This document shows, piece by piece, positions 11,693 to 23,575 of a DNA stretch of 64,000 nt. Position numbers and translations under genes: made by a program. The notes below the pieces were generated by a model. The model worked only from the letters and a program-made list of their open reading frames with translations. It was not told the DNA's origin and did no database searches. The stretch is from Rhizophagus clarus. Lineage: Eukaryota > Glomeromycota > Glomeromycetes > Glomerales > Glomeraceae. The DNA lies in contig BLAL01000206.1 of assembly GCA_015698045.1 (NCBI GenBank), positions 992,001-1,056,000 on the forward strand, read 5' to 3'. The stretch's first letter is position 1. Each line of letters begins with the position of its first letter.

Positions 11693-12599
11693 TAGGGCTC
11701 CGATCAGTTCGGTTCAGTTCAGTTTTTGCAAAAACCGATACCGAACTGAATTAATCGGTATCGGTATTAATGATTACTGAAACCGATCAGTAATTACCAA
11801 AAACCGAACCAATTTACCAAACGAGTTTAGTAAAAAAACGTTTCGTAACGTTTAGCAAAAAAAAAGTTGCGAAACGATTTTTTCTTATCAAATCATCCAT
11901 AAAAAAACGTTTCGCAACGTTTTTTATTAAAGTGACAAAAAAAAAACATTGCGAGACGTTTTTTTTATATTAAATCGTTTTATAAAAACGTTTCGCTACA
12001 TTTTTAAATAAAAAGGAAAATAACGTTGCGAAACGTTGTTTTCTATATTAAATTTCCAATGTAAAAAACGTTTCGCAACGTTTTTTACAAGTTTCGCAAA
12101 AATAACGTTGCGAAACGTTATTTTTCATAATAAATTGTTTATGTAAAAAACGGTTTGCAACATTTTTTACAAGTTCCACAAAAATAATGTTGCGAAACGT
12201 TATTTTTTTTATCAAATCGTTTATGTAAAAAACGTTTCGCAACGTTTTTTACAAGTTTCGCAAAAATAACGTTGCGAAACGTTATTTTTTATCAAATCGT
12301 TTATGTAAAAAACGTTTCGCAACGTTTTTTACAAGTTCCGCAAAAATAACGTTGCGAAATGTTATTTTTTATATCAAACGTTTATATAAAAAACGTTTCG
12401 TAACATTTTTTTTTAACTACATTATTTACGGATTTCTTATAAAAAAAAATGTTTTTATTATCGGTAAATCAGTTCAGTAAATCACAAAACCGATACTAAA
12501 ACCGAAAGTTTCGGTTTGATAAATCATAAAACCGAAACCGCTCCGATACCGAAACTGGTCGGTACGGTTCGGTAATTACCAAAACCGATCGGAGCCCTA
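11693..12599. mobile_element. hAT-like non-autonomous palindromic element
   Basis: The 907-bp element begins TAGGGCTCCGATC and ends GATCGGAGCCCTA, and an exact 8-bp direct repeat AATATATT flanks it (11685-11692 and 12600-12607). An 8-bp duplication with (C/T)AGGG-type ends is the hallmark of the hAT superfamily. Subterminal blocks repeat CGGT/ACCG words. The core from about 11825 to 12415 is a chain of some fifteen half-units of about 40 bp. They alternate between AACGTTTCGCAACGTT and its reverse complement AACGTTGCGAAACGTT, so the core can fold into many hairpins. No transposase is encoded. CpG is kept here although the neighbourhood is stripped of it, which suggests a young insertion. Confidence 0.8.
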
Positions 12600-12607
12600 A
12601 ATATATT

Positions 12608-13250
12608 TTAATTTGTAAAAGTCTATTAGTAAAATATTAATATGATATCAAAAGTCTATACTTAATAATTTTCAGAATTTGTTTCAAATTTTTTATCTAT
12701 TACGTGAGTAATGAATAGCCAATAGGAATTCATAAATTTGTAAAAAAATAAAACAATCAAATATAAGCATAGATATAAAAAAATTTTTTTTAAAAAAAAG
12801 AAAATTAGCTTTGAAGATAAAAAAATAATAGATTAAATTCAGATTTTTAGGTTAATTTTAATAGGTATTAAGTTTAAAAATAAAAATTTTAATTTAAATA
12901 ACAAAAATTTACCAATATTTATTATTCCATATTTTTTTTTTTTTTTTAAAGTTAAAAAATATGCAATATATTTATTTAAATAAAAATTTATTATCCTATA
13001 TTATATATTCTTTTTTTTATTTTTCTATAAGTATTCTAGAAATTTAGAAGTTTTTTTATATTAAAAATCCTATTTGTCACATATTATATGTTATATCCTA
13101 ATTTTTTATAATTTCAGCTAGAATATTAAAAATTACCATATTAGGTTATTATACAATACAGATCTTTTTTTTTAAGCAATATTTATTTTACAAAAATTTT
13201 TTTTCTTAGGAAAGTGCCAAAAATAATGTAATTTAATAAGAAAAAAATAA
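12608..13250. other. A/T-rich intergenic stretch
   Basis: Nothing recognisable beyond homopolymer runs. Confidence 0.4.
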
Positions 13251-13569
13251 AAGTATACTCTGAAATCTATCAATTCAGATATCTGATCATCCATCCAAAA
13301 ATTGACTAGATTTGGATTGATCAGATTGTATAATAGGATTGATCAGATGAATTAACAGATATCTGTTCATCTGATAAACTGTTTTATATTACTAGATTTA
13401 ATCTGTTCAATCTGATAAATTTTTATTTATCTTATTTATTATTATACTAAATTTTTTTTCCAATAAGACTAAGTTAGTATAATATGTTTATTAGTTTATA
13501 ATTTATTATAAAGTAATTATATAACAAAATAATTTAATTAATTTAATTAATAAAATTTACATTAATATA

Positions 13570-13728
13570 TGGGTTCTTTGCTAGGAAAATGACCTTCTGA
13601 AAACTTTTTATCAAAAATTGAGATTTTTATAGTTCTTTATTTTTCAAAGCTAATAGATTAAAATGAGCTTAACAATAAAATTTAGTTAAAAAATTTCTCA
13701 GAAGGTCATTTTCCTAGCAAAAAACCCA
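13570..13728. mobile_element. Nested 159-bp MITE
   Basis: The left end TGGGTTCTTTGCTAGGAAAA and the reverse complement of the right end TGGGTTTTTTGCTAGGAAAA match, and both continue with TGACCTTCTGA. TA dinucleotides flank it. No coding capacity. Confidence 0.7.
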
Positions 13729-15000
13729 TATGAAGAAATTTAGTAATTTGAATCTAATAAAATTATTTCTCAAAGTAAATCCATTTCACATACTTACCTA
13801 ATATTCAAAAAAACTTAAGAAACTAAAATCTACAAAAAAAGAATAAAAAAAAGAAACATTAATTATGTTTCTTCAAAGTAAATTCTGAAAATCCACCCCA
13901 TACACTTATCTGATATCCCAAAAAACTCAAAAAGCTGAAATCTATAAAAAAGAATAAGAAAAGAAATGTTAGTTACACTCCCTGGTAAAAAGTATCTGAT
14001 CACCTTAAAAATTAAAAAATAATTGGAGTATTTAATAAAGATTTGCACCTATTTTAAAGTTTGAAGTGTAAAACACATGTTCAAAATATTTTTTTACTCA
14101 ATTAATAGTAAAAATTTGCATAAATAATCGATTAAAAAAATGGCAAATTTTCTAACTCTTTAATCTGAACAGTTACTGAAAAATAGATGCCAGAATTCAA
14201 TTCTATGACTAAAAAATACCTTATGTTTAAAAAATCTGGAAAATTTGACCGGTAATTATTGAAAGATATGCCTTTGAAACTTATTAATTTTTGTAAATTT
14301 CATATGTAAATACTATTTTTTGCCAATTTTCAAAGATATATCTTTCAATAACTACTAGTCAAATTTTTCAGATTTTTTAAATATAAGGTAATTTTTAGCT
14401 ATAGAATCAAATTCTGGCATCTATTTTTCAGTAGCTGTTCAGGTTAAGGAGTTAGAAATTTTGCCACTTTTTTAATCAATTATTTATGCAAATTTTTACT
14501 ATTAATTGAGTAAAAAAACACTTTAAACATGTGTTTTACGCTTCAAACTTTAAAATAAGTGCAAATCTTTATTAAATACCCCAATTTTTTGATTATTTTT
14601 TAATTTTTAGGATGGTCAGACACTTTTTACTGGGGAATGTACATTTCTTCAAAGTAAATTCTGAAAAAATCCATCCTCATACACTTATCTGATATTCCAA
14701 AGAACTCAAGAAGCTGAAATTTATAAAAAAGAATAAGAAAAGAAATATTAGTTACGTTTTCTCAAAATAAATTCTGAAAAACTTATCCCCATATACTTAC
14801 CTGATATTTTAAAGAACTTAAAAAGCTAAAATCTACAAAAAAGAATAAAAAAAGAAATGTTAGTTGCATTTTTTTAAAGTAAATTCTAAAAAAAAACCAA
14901 TTTACTAATATTCCAAAAAACAAAATAGAACAAAGAAACGTTAAAAAAATAAATAAATAAAAAAAAAGAAATAAAATTCCCACATTTTTAAGCTAAAATC
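13729..15000. repeat. Minisatellite of about 120 bp, interrupted by a foldback element
   Basis: A unit containing CTTCAAAGTAAATTCTGAAA, then CCATACACTTATCTGATATT and GAATAAGAAAAGAAATGTTA recurs near 13735, 13855, 14640, 14755 and 14870 with drift. The second copy is split by the element at 13976-14639, which gives a direct view of the empty site in neighbouring units. Confidence 0.65.
13976..14639. mobile_element. 664-bp foldback element inserted at TA
   Basis: The whole element is an inverted repeat with arms of about 330 bp. The left end CACTCCCTGGTAAAAAGTAT pairs with the right end, whose reverse complement is CATTCCCCAGTAAAAAGTGT; inner arm words such as AACATGTGTTTTAC also pair. It is flanked by TA at 13974-13975 and 14640-14641. 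Removing the element and one TA restores the local minisatellite unit, so the boundaries are well supported. TA insertion suggests mobilisation by a Tc1/mariner-type transposase (inference). No open frame inside. Confidence 0.8.
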
Positions 15001-15536
15001 CAGTTTCAGAAAAGTATTTTCTAAAAAAATAAAGTGCAGAATTTTGAAAGAAAGATCCAAAAAAATAAAAAAAAAAAATTTTTTTAAAAAAAGCAACAAT
15101 TTAAAAAAAAATACCAGATTGATTAGATTATCTGATTAACATGATCAATCTAATTATCTGTATAGTATCTGTTTAATTCAGTATTATTTAACAGATTCAT
15201 CTGAATTATTTGAAATCTGTTCATTCACAATCTAGATCATTTGATCCATTTAAAAATAGATGACAGTTGAATAGATTTCACTAGAGTATGGGAAGAAGAG
15301 GAAGCTGTATAGGGTGATGTTATATGAAATCTTTATTTCCATTTAGGAAAAATGATAATACAGATTTTTATGATATAATTTCATAGTTTTGAGTATATAT
15401 TAATCAAAAAATTCATATCAAAAAAATTTGAAAATATAATCTTTTTGCAGATATTATGAAACAAATATATTTTAAAGAATTAAAGTAATCTAAAAACTAT
15501 CTTATTTACAAATCTAAAAATCTTTATGAACAATAT

Positions 15537-16567
15537 ATGAATACTTATATATTCTCCAAAATAATAAAAAATCATAATAAAGCATCAAACAAAAAAAAAG
15601 TTATCCTTATTTATGAATTATTACATACTCTTATCCATCTTTCTCTTTATCCTTTTATTTCACAAAAAAAATCCATAGAATTTTCAAAATCACCTTTAAC
15701 GCTTATAAGCAATCTTCTCAAACTTTCCAAATCTTTTAATAATATATAATTTTGATCAAATATAATGACACAAAAATAACTATATAAAAATCTTTAAAAA
15801 TTCAAGAATGATTTATGTGAATATAATAATCTACTATGAGAAGTATTTATACAGGAACTTTGTTTAGATTCTATTTTAAAAATTAAAGAATTGGAAGAAG
15901 TTATATCATAGAGAAAAAGAAACTTAAATAATTAAGAAATAATGTGCAGCTTAGCAATGATCACAGAAAAAAAGCAAAAAGTGATATTAAAAGAAAACAT
16001 CATAAAAATATATGATGTTTTAGATCACCCATCATTTTTCATTAAAGATTCTAATTTTTTGAAAAAATGCATGATTGTATTAAGTTTGGAGTAGCTGATT
16101 ATAAAAGATAAAAAGAAACAATCAAAATACGAATAGTTAAATATTTTTGTAAAAAAATGAAAAAAAACTATAATTTATATTTTGCAAGATCTATGTTGCA
16201 AAATTACATGTAACTTAAATATCCAGTAATGAAAGAGGCATAATATTATCATCATCTTTTACAGATTCAGTTGGCAACTATTAGGAGAAATTAAATGAAT
16301 AATCATATTGATAAACATTATTGTCTGGTAATAATTAAAGGAATAAAAATGTTTGCATTAATATTTTTTCAAGATATTATGTTGATTTTACAAGATGATA
16401 AAGCAAGGGTATTTTTATCTACTTTTTTCCTTCTATTATAATTCTTTAAGCTTGAGTTGTATTTTCAAGTTTTATAGATTCCTCTTGAAATAGTTACTAT
16501 TAGATGAATATTTAAGACTATATAAATAACAAATAAACCTGTATCTGTTTCTGATCATAATTTTTCC
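15537..16567 (+). pseudogene. Decayed transposon-associated ORF
   Basis: Discontinuous plus-strand coding similarity is visible. Around 15853-16030 the reading includes ELEEVIS and YDVLDHPSFFIKDSNF; around 16265-16410 it includes NNHIDKHYCLV and LILQDDKAR. After a candidate intron (16409-16477) come NKPVSVSDHNF and nearby words. From memory these resemble a high-copy Rhizophagus protein family whose intact members carry motifs of this kind; I cannot name a Pfam domain. Many sense codons have become stops or near-synonyms consistent with C-to-T and G-to-A changes. The open stretch 15537-15749 may be the upstream part of the same relic. It is certainly not functional as written. Confidence 0.5.
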
Positions 16568-16601
16568 AAAAACCATAAAGTATAAATTAATATCTTCTGA
16601 T

Positions 16602-16766
16602 TTAGAATTAAGGTAGAGTTAGTTAAAGTTAGGGTTTAGAGTTAAAGATTAGAGATTAGAATTAGAATTAGAAATTAGGATTAGAGTTAGTAATTAAGGT
16701 TAGGATTAAAATTAGAATTAGTATTAGTTAAATAATTAGTATTAGAATTGAATTAGAGTTTATTAG
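16602..16766 (+). repeat. Degenerate TTAGNN hexamer tract
   Basis: About 165 bp in which TTAG recurs every 5-7 bases, for example GTTAGGGTTTAGAGTTAAAG and ATTAGAATTAGAATTAG. It resembles decayed TTAGGG telomere-type repeat but only one or two perfect hexamers remain. It lies just downstream of the transposon relic. Confidence 0.5.
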
Positions 16767-18274
16767 TTTTATTTAAGAATATTTACTAACATTATTTTTT
16801 TTTTATTTTTTAATATAAAGAATGTTTTTTATCATTGTTTTCAAATTAGTATGATCAGGTGATTTGCCAATCAATTAAAATTAAAATATCAAAAATACTG
16901 AAACAACTAAAAACAATTAATTTATTAAAAATACTACTAGTTTATATTATTATAAACACATAAAATGCCTATTTTTATAACTATTTCTTTTAAAAAACAT
17001 TAAACTTAACATCTTGGCCTCTTTATTATACTTATAAGGTGTTTTACAGTATTTTTTTTATTTATTAAAAATTAAAGATCTAAATAAAAAAATAATTAGA
17101 AATGAAAAAAAATTAAAAAAAAATAAAATAAAAAAAAATATTACATAATATTTAATAGTGAACCTTTAAAATTGTTAGGAATCAGTTTTAGAAATTAGTT
17201 TTTAAAAATTGGTCTTTAGGAATTAGTTTATAAACTAAAACAAAAACAAAAAGTGAATAATAAAAAAATCATTAATGATATTATGTAATGGTGGCTTAGA
17301 GTTATACAGGTCAAATAATAGTCATAATTTTCATTGTATAACATGATTTTATTTTTGTAATCTTCAAATCAATTTTTTATTTATTACAAATTAGTTGCTA
17401 ATTATAATAATTTGAAGATGGTGATAAATATTTTTTTACTTTTTTTATAAATTTTAATTTAAGATTTAAAAATAAAAATCAGTAAATAGTATTTTTAAAG
17501 GATTAAAAATGATTTTTTATGTAAAAATATTTATAATCTGAAAATAATTAAATACTATTTAATACTAATAACTAATTATAATAGATAAATATTTATTATT
17601 ATTTTGTAATTTAATTAGAAGTATTCTTTAAAAAACTATTATACTTGTAATAAATATAAATTAATAATAACTTATATCAAATCCTAATATAAATTAATAT
17701 AATTTTATCTAAATATTAAATAAAATGACTGACCAGAATTATCAATTCTAATATAATTCTGATATCTTAATATAATAATTTAATATAAAATATGAAATAG
17801 TGATATTTAATATTATACAATATTTAATATTCTATATAATTATCAAATATTTATTAATAGAATTATTTAATTAAATTTAATTAAAAGTTGCAAAATTTTT
17901 CATTTTATACTATTTATATATTTTATTTTATACTACATTATATAATAAATAAATAGTAAATTTCATTATATTAAGATTTGTTTTATATTTAAAATTGATA
18001 CTATATAGATAATCTATTATATTATATTATTTGCTATATTGAAGTTTACTATAAAAAAAAGATTACTATATTAATATATTATTATCTAAGATTTTACAAA
18101 TATTTGCAAATAATTTTAATGCATTTTTTTGAAACTTTAAAAGAAAAAAAAAAGTAAAAAAATAAAATAAAAAGTAAAAAAGGTAATAAAAAAACCTGAA
18201 ATTAGCAAAAGTAAATTGTTTAATAAAATTACTACTAATATAATTTGATTTTAAAAAAAGAATAAATGTATTTG
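16767..18274. other. A/T desert
   Basis: Near-pure A/T with homopolymer runs; no gene, RNA or clear repeat family is recognised. Confidence 0.4.
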
Positions 18275-18647
18275 TAACAACCTGTTATAAATATTATTTA
18301 TAACAACCTTAAAAAAAAAATTATAAAAAAGTTTATAATATATAAACTTTTAAAAAATATTATAATAAATGTATTTTTGCCTCTTCAGCAAGTTTATTTA
18401 GAATGACAAAAATGATTTTAAATGTCATTTTAACTTATTAAATAAAAATCCTTTTTTCACCATGTGATTGATAAAGAAATTTCCTTTTTTTGAATGCTTG
18501 TGTAATCTTGTGTAATAAAATTTTCCATTTTTTCTAAAAACAAAAATTTCCTTTTTTTGGATTTGTGAAATGTCACATGATTCAAACTGACCAATAAAAA
18601 TGTGCTAATTAAGTTGTTATAAATAATATTTGTAACAGGTTGTTATA
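18275..18647. mobile_element. MITE with 38-bp terminal inverted repeats
   Basis: The left end TAACAACCTGTTATAAATAT and the reverse complement of the right end TAACAACCTGTTACAAATAT both continue into TATTTATAACAAC. Total length is about 373 bp. The target duplication is not certain. The interior is less AT-rich than the flanks and has no open frame. Confidence 0.65.
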
Positions 18648-20835
18648 ATTAGACTTATCCTTAAAAAAAAGTAGTTTTTTTTTTAATATATAATATATAA
18701 GTAATTATAATAAGTTTCTTATACAATCTCATTTTTTATATAAAAACTAATAAAAAGTATATAAATTATAATTTATTTTAATTAAAAATTTTAATTGGGA
18801 TTAATAATTAGAATTGGAAGAATATAAATTAAAGTAATTAATTAACATCAAAATATACCAAAATTATATAATTAAAATAAAATTTTAATGTAATTAATTA
18901 TTTTAGTTTGTTAATAGCTAATTCTTTTAAGTAAAAATTAGATTTAAATTATTTAATTATTTTTTTAAAAAATTTTATTTTTTTGATTTATTATATAATC
19001 ACAAAAAATTTGTATATAATAATTTAGTTTTTTATTATATATATATGATAATTTTTATATTCTTTTGTATTAATAAAATTAAAGTATACATTTATTAATA
19101 AAAAAAAAAAATTTATTATGATATTAAATTTTATATTATTTTATTTTTTGCAGTATATTTATAAATTATTAGGATTTTTATATTAAATTATATGTAAAAA
19201 ATTATATAATTAACTAATTTTAATATAATTAATCTATAAACCATTCAAAAATTACAGCTTTTGAATATAATAATTGGAATTTTATTGTGATAATTAATGT
19301 GATATCTATTATGTTTGCTAGTATCAAAATGGCTAAAGTATACATGATTACACTTATGTTACTTAAAAAAATTATTTTTAAAGTATATGAAACAGTTATT
19401 TTAATATAATATTTTTGTATTCAGAGGTTGTGAAAAATTCAATACATATACGTACTATTAGTTAACTATTTTTTAACACAAATATGCATATATAAAATAA
19501 ATTATCTTAAATTTTATATTATTATAATTTAATACTATATTTTTAATATATAAGAAATAGAAATCAAAAATCAGGCAAAAATAATTAGTATCATATATTA
19601 CAGGCTATAGTATTTAAAGTATCTTGCAAATTCCTAAAAGTTGATCTTATACTATTATGTTAACTCAGATATTTATTATAGATAGAATGTATTTAAAAGA
19701 TTGAAGAATAACCAGAAAATATTTTTATATAATATCTGGTCAAATTAGATTCATTAAATAATAAAATTAATAGAAAATAATAAACCTTTTTTTCAGGTGA
19801 AAAAGGAATAGATACTATGTATAAGAAGGAAAAAGAGAGGGGTATTGTGACCCACAATATATGATACTTATTAATCAATATAAATTTGCACTAAAATCAT
19901 ATATGAAATTTTTTGCAGTTAACTTACAGATCATAGATTAATATATAAATTAATTTTTTTATAACTATAGATATCTAAAATACTGTGGCAAATTCATAAT
20001 ATATATTTTATTAGTTATTTTATTTAATTACAAAATATATTTATTAATATATGCTTCTCTAAGATGGAATTGATTGTATACTTTATTTTAAAATTAATAA
20101 AAAGGTAAAATACATTATTCTGAAAAAAAAAATCGATAATTGGTCACATTGTTGCACAAGGTAATCCATATGATTAAACTCATTTTAGAAATGAGCTTCA
20201 TATAATTCCTGTAAAATTACTTGTTTCCCTTTCAAATACAAAAGGAAGGGGGGAAAGGAGGCCTTCTGACCTTCATCCGTTAAAGAACAAGGTCATGCAA
20301 CATGTTAACCTTTAATTTATTTGAAACCTCATCAATCTATTACACAAATAAAGATTTAATAGTTGAATTCGTCACATCACATTGTCATTCTTCAGCCAAA
20401 TTATTCAGAAGTAATACCCCGCAAACAAATAATATGCATTATTATTTTGGTAGAAATGATAAAAAATTTAAGTAATTTTAGACATAAAATTAACGCCCAA
20501 TTTAAGCCATATCTATATTTGGATGAATATCATTTTGTCATAATTTAATTTTTTTTTCGATCATAAATTTTTGGTTAGCTTCATCCCACAAAAGAACAAT
20601 TATTAGTTAACTTATGTCATCTCAGTTCATTTAAGTTTATTAATTATTAATTACAATTGAAAAAAATAAATCACAGGACTTCATGCGAACTTTGGAAGGT
20701 TTTTTATGTATCACTAGATTTTGTGCACTGGATGTTTCAATTTATAATTGCTTGGCGTGGCGGCCAAATTTTAGTGGTCAGTCCATCTCGCTATCCATCG
20801 AATGATTAATTTATATGTGAAAAACATAGTAATAG
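18648..20835. other. A/T desert grading into the arrestin upstream region
   Basis: 18648-20100 is nearly pure A/T. From about 20140 composition becomes more balanced, as expected of a promoter-side region, with short open frames on both strands that I do not regard as genes. Confidence 0.4.
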
Positions 20836-20836
20836 T

Positions 20837-20880
20837 ATATAAATATCCCCTTAGATAATTTTTTTTTTTTAAAAAAAAAA
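20837..20880 (+). promoter_or_regulatory. Putative core promoter of the arrestin gene
   Basis: A TATA-like word (GTATATAAATA, 20836-20846) is followed by T12 directly joined to A10 (20859-20880). The tract ends about 57 nt before the ATG. The same T-run/A-run junction precedes the alternative oxidase gene by 60 nt and the BEACH-family gene by about 99 nt. A promoter role is inference. Confidence 0.4.
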
Positions 20881-20936
20881 TTATTGAAAACCTTTTTCAA
20901 TATTCCTTCTCACTTTCATAACAAGTATTACTAAAA

Positions 20937-22160
20937 ATGGTACATTTAACACCTTCACCTTTATTTCAAATACGTTTAGAAAATGATACTTTAATAATGA
21001 ATGGAACACGGACCGAATCAGTTGGATGTGTTCTTCGTGGCCAACTTGTTTTAGCTATAACTGAACCAACAAAATTTAAGGAAATAAAATTATCATTTCA
21101 AGGAAAATCTAAAGTTGGATGGGTAGATGGTGATTATTGATCGCATTTTTGTTATTTATTTTCATAGAATATAATCTAAATTTGTTTTCCTTTTCCGATA
21201 GGTGGAGGAATAGGTCAATATTATATTAATGAAGAAAAAATTTTATATCAACATGATTGGGAATTTTTATCTGCAGACAAACATTATCATCTGATGAAAC
21301 CTGATAATTATCATTGGGATTTTGAATTGATATTACCAGGAACTTTACCTGAGACGATTGAAGGTTGTCAACACGGAAGTGTGAAATATACCTTAAAAGC
21401 AATAGCGGAAAGGCATACTTTTGCTCTTAATTTACACACTCAAAGAAAAGTTACTTTAGTAAGAAGTTTATTATCAGGTTCATTGGAATATTCTCAAGGT
21501 GTTATCATAACAAATAATTGGAACAATAAAATCGATTATGAATTTTCAATAGACTCAAGGGTTTTTGGTCTCGGAGATAAAATTCCAATTAAGATAAAAT
21601 TAAAATCGATAGATGATGATTTTAAAGTTCAGGAAATTATATGCGTATTCAAAGAATATACTACTTATACAGCTGGTTCAAATCAGAAAACGGATTCAAA
21701 AGTAATAAAGATCGCTAATGAAAATAATTTTTCTCGAGATGTAAATTCTTGGTACCATCTTATGGAAATATCGATACCAAACGATCCAATCTATTGTCTT
21801 TATGATTCACAAAATGATATTATTTGTGTAAATCATAAATTAAAATTTTACGTAACCTTTATTAATAAGATACATAGTCAGCGGTGTGAATTAAGAGCTG
21901 TGTCGTCAATAATGGTTACTCCCGACTCTTATAATAGCGATAATATGAATTTACCTGCTTATTATGAGAATCATTTGAGTAGACCCTATTCTGAAGACGC
22001 ACCTTTAGATCCTTCAACATGTCACTTTGTTAGTTCTTTACATGAAGTTGAAGAGATGAACAAATTACCTTCTTATCGTAGTGTTGCTTCCCTTATACCC
22101 GTTCCTCTTGCGGATTCTTTATTACCACCAACTTACGATGCTACCATCAATGGTCACTAA
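20937..22160 (+). CDS. Alpha-arrestin (arrestin-related trafficking adaptor)
   Basis: Two exons, 20937-21129 and 21202-22160, give 383 aa. The intron starts with the less common donor GTGATT, but splicing gives the in-frame join VGWVDG-GGIGQYY expected for the family. The N-terminal arrestin half has LSFQGKSKVGW, and NYHWDFELILPGTLPETIEG is a strong family signature; the C-terminal arrestin half follows (about 180-310). Near the C-terminus are LPAYYE and a true PPxY motif, PPTY at about 373-376, the kind of site bound by WW domains of Rsp5/NEDD4-type ubiquitin ligases. Such adaptors direct ubiquitination and endocytosis of plasma-membrane transporters. The identification is strong; the cargo cannot be told from sequence. 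Confidence 0.92.
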
Positions 22161-23120
22161 GCGTTTTGTACACACATTTATTTGAAAAAAATAAATCTCA
22201 TTCTTCTATAGAAACAAGTATAGATTTGTAATAGATAGAGTCAATAATTCTTTAATTATTTTTTTTGTAAATAGTCGTCTTTTTAAAAATTTTACTCATT
22301 GTTTTTAATTAATTACAATATAATATTTATTTTATATTTTTTAATTTCACGCTCTTTTCTTTGTTCATTAACATACCCAACAGAAATTTTAAATATATAT
22401 ATATGCTTTTTTTTTGAATTTAATAAAACATATCGCACGTTATTGTAAACAATACACAAATTCAACACTAGACGCAACAAAAGATCATTTGTACAGAGAT
22501 GATTTATTATCTAAACAAATATATAATGTTCCATTAAAAAACCAATGTTAAGGGATTAAAATTAAAATAAATGACGAGAAGAAATGAGAATAGAAAACAG
22601 TATAATAAGGGAAGAGCGTACCATCATATTAATTAAAAAAAAGCCAAAAAAAATCTAAAACTTCACATCTGAGCAAATACGACAGAGACATCGGGACAAA
22701 AGCATCGGGCGTCAGTAATGTATAGCCCGTCTGCAGTTAATATATATAATCAACTCTCCCTTTGGGACCGAGCACAAGTGTGCGTGCATTTAGAGGTGTG
22801 CATTTGTAGAATTAGCACACAAATTATTATAATGTCGAGTTAATGGTGAAAAAAATCAAAAAAAACCTGCCCAGATCGCACAAAAATCACGTGTATGCAT
22901 TTGTTTATATGATCGGATACGTTTTACGGTTAACGAAAAACTTCATTCGTGTTGCTATGACAAAAATTGATATGTTTCTTATTTGGGATAAAAAAAGAAA
23001 TGTTACAAATCAATTATCTTGACATTATGAGCCTTTGAGAGGTTAATATCAATGCTTAAAGTGTTTCTACTGAAGAAACCAAGAAACAATAAAGTCTAAA
23101 CTTAACGACAATGTCGAAGT
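22161..23120. other. Intergenic region with a pogo-like MITE fragment
   Basis: The 3' flank of the arrestin gene, then mixed sequence. Around 22750-22830 the words CTCCCTTTGGGACCGAGCAC and GTGCATTTAGAGGTGTGCAT resemble the MITE at 27233-27424, so this is probably a truncated, diverged relative. No gene is recognised. Confidence 0.4.
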
Positions 23121-23420
23121 TTAAAGGTTAAGATAATTTTCCATACATTTGTGACTCCAAATAATCACGTTCATATCATAATCGCAGCCCTTTCCATCAC
23201 TGGTAAGTGTCCTCTCAATGTTTTTACCTCTCGAACAAGAAATTTGCGGTGACAAGGTATCAATTTGATCCAATGTTTTTTTACATGTTAAAGCAGGTCG
23301 GTCAGGTACATTATCTCCAATTAAATAACTATTAGCTTGGAGTGATGTCAAAAATCTCTATCTCTTTAGGAGGTTTCTTTCATCTACAAGCGGATGCAAT
23401 AATTTAAATTGATCCGTGGC
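23121..23420 (-). pseudogene. Coding-like fragment, unknown protein
   Basis: A minus-strand frame of 76 codons (23351-23121) has balanced composition unlike the AT-rich noise around it. Just upstream on the same strand another stretch reads LATDQFKLLHPLVDERNLLK in a different frame. The two pieces look like one protein separated by a frameshift. I do not recognise the family, and it is most likely a relic. Confidence 0.25.
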
Positions 23421-23575
23421 CAAAACTAGGTATGTCTTTCTGATTATAAAAACAATTTTGAAAATTATATCACTAATTGTATAACTAAAAATGTATAACT
23501 AAAATGTTCAACTAAAAAATGTATAACTAAATTTACCAACTAGTCCCGTATATTCAATTTGTCCGACCCTTACAG

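Larger units (their letters stand above)
13255..15290. mobile_element. Composite repeat with GATCAGAT-rich ends (tentative)
   Basis: Both ends of this 2-kb region are rich in ATCTG, GATCAGAT and CAATCTGA words. The extreme left ACTCTGAAATCTATCAA resembles the reverse complement of the right end, ACTCTAGTGAAATCTATTCA. The middle holds a nested MITE (13570-13728), a 120-bp minisatellite and a foldback element (13976-14639). A clean target duplication for the outer element was not found, so its unity is uncertain. Confidence 0.35.

Noticed and set aside
12048..12242. 64-codon minus-strand frame in the hAT-like element
   Set aside because: It is the periodic translation of the hairpin array and not a gene.
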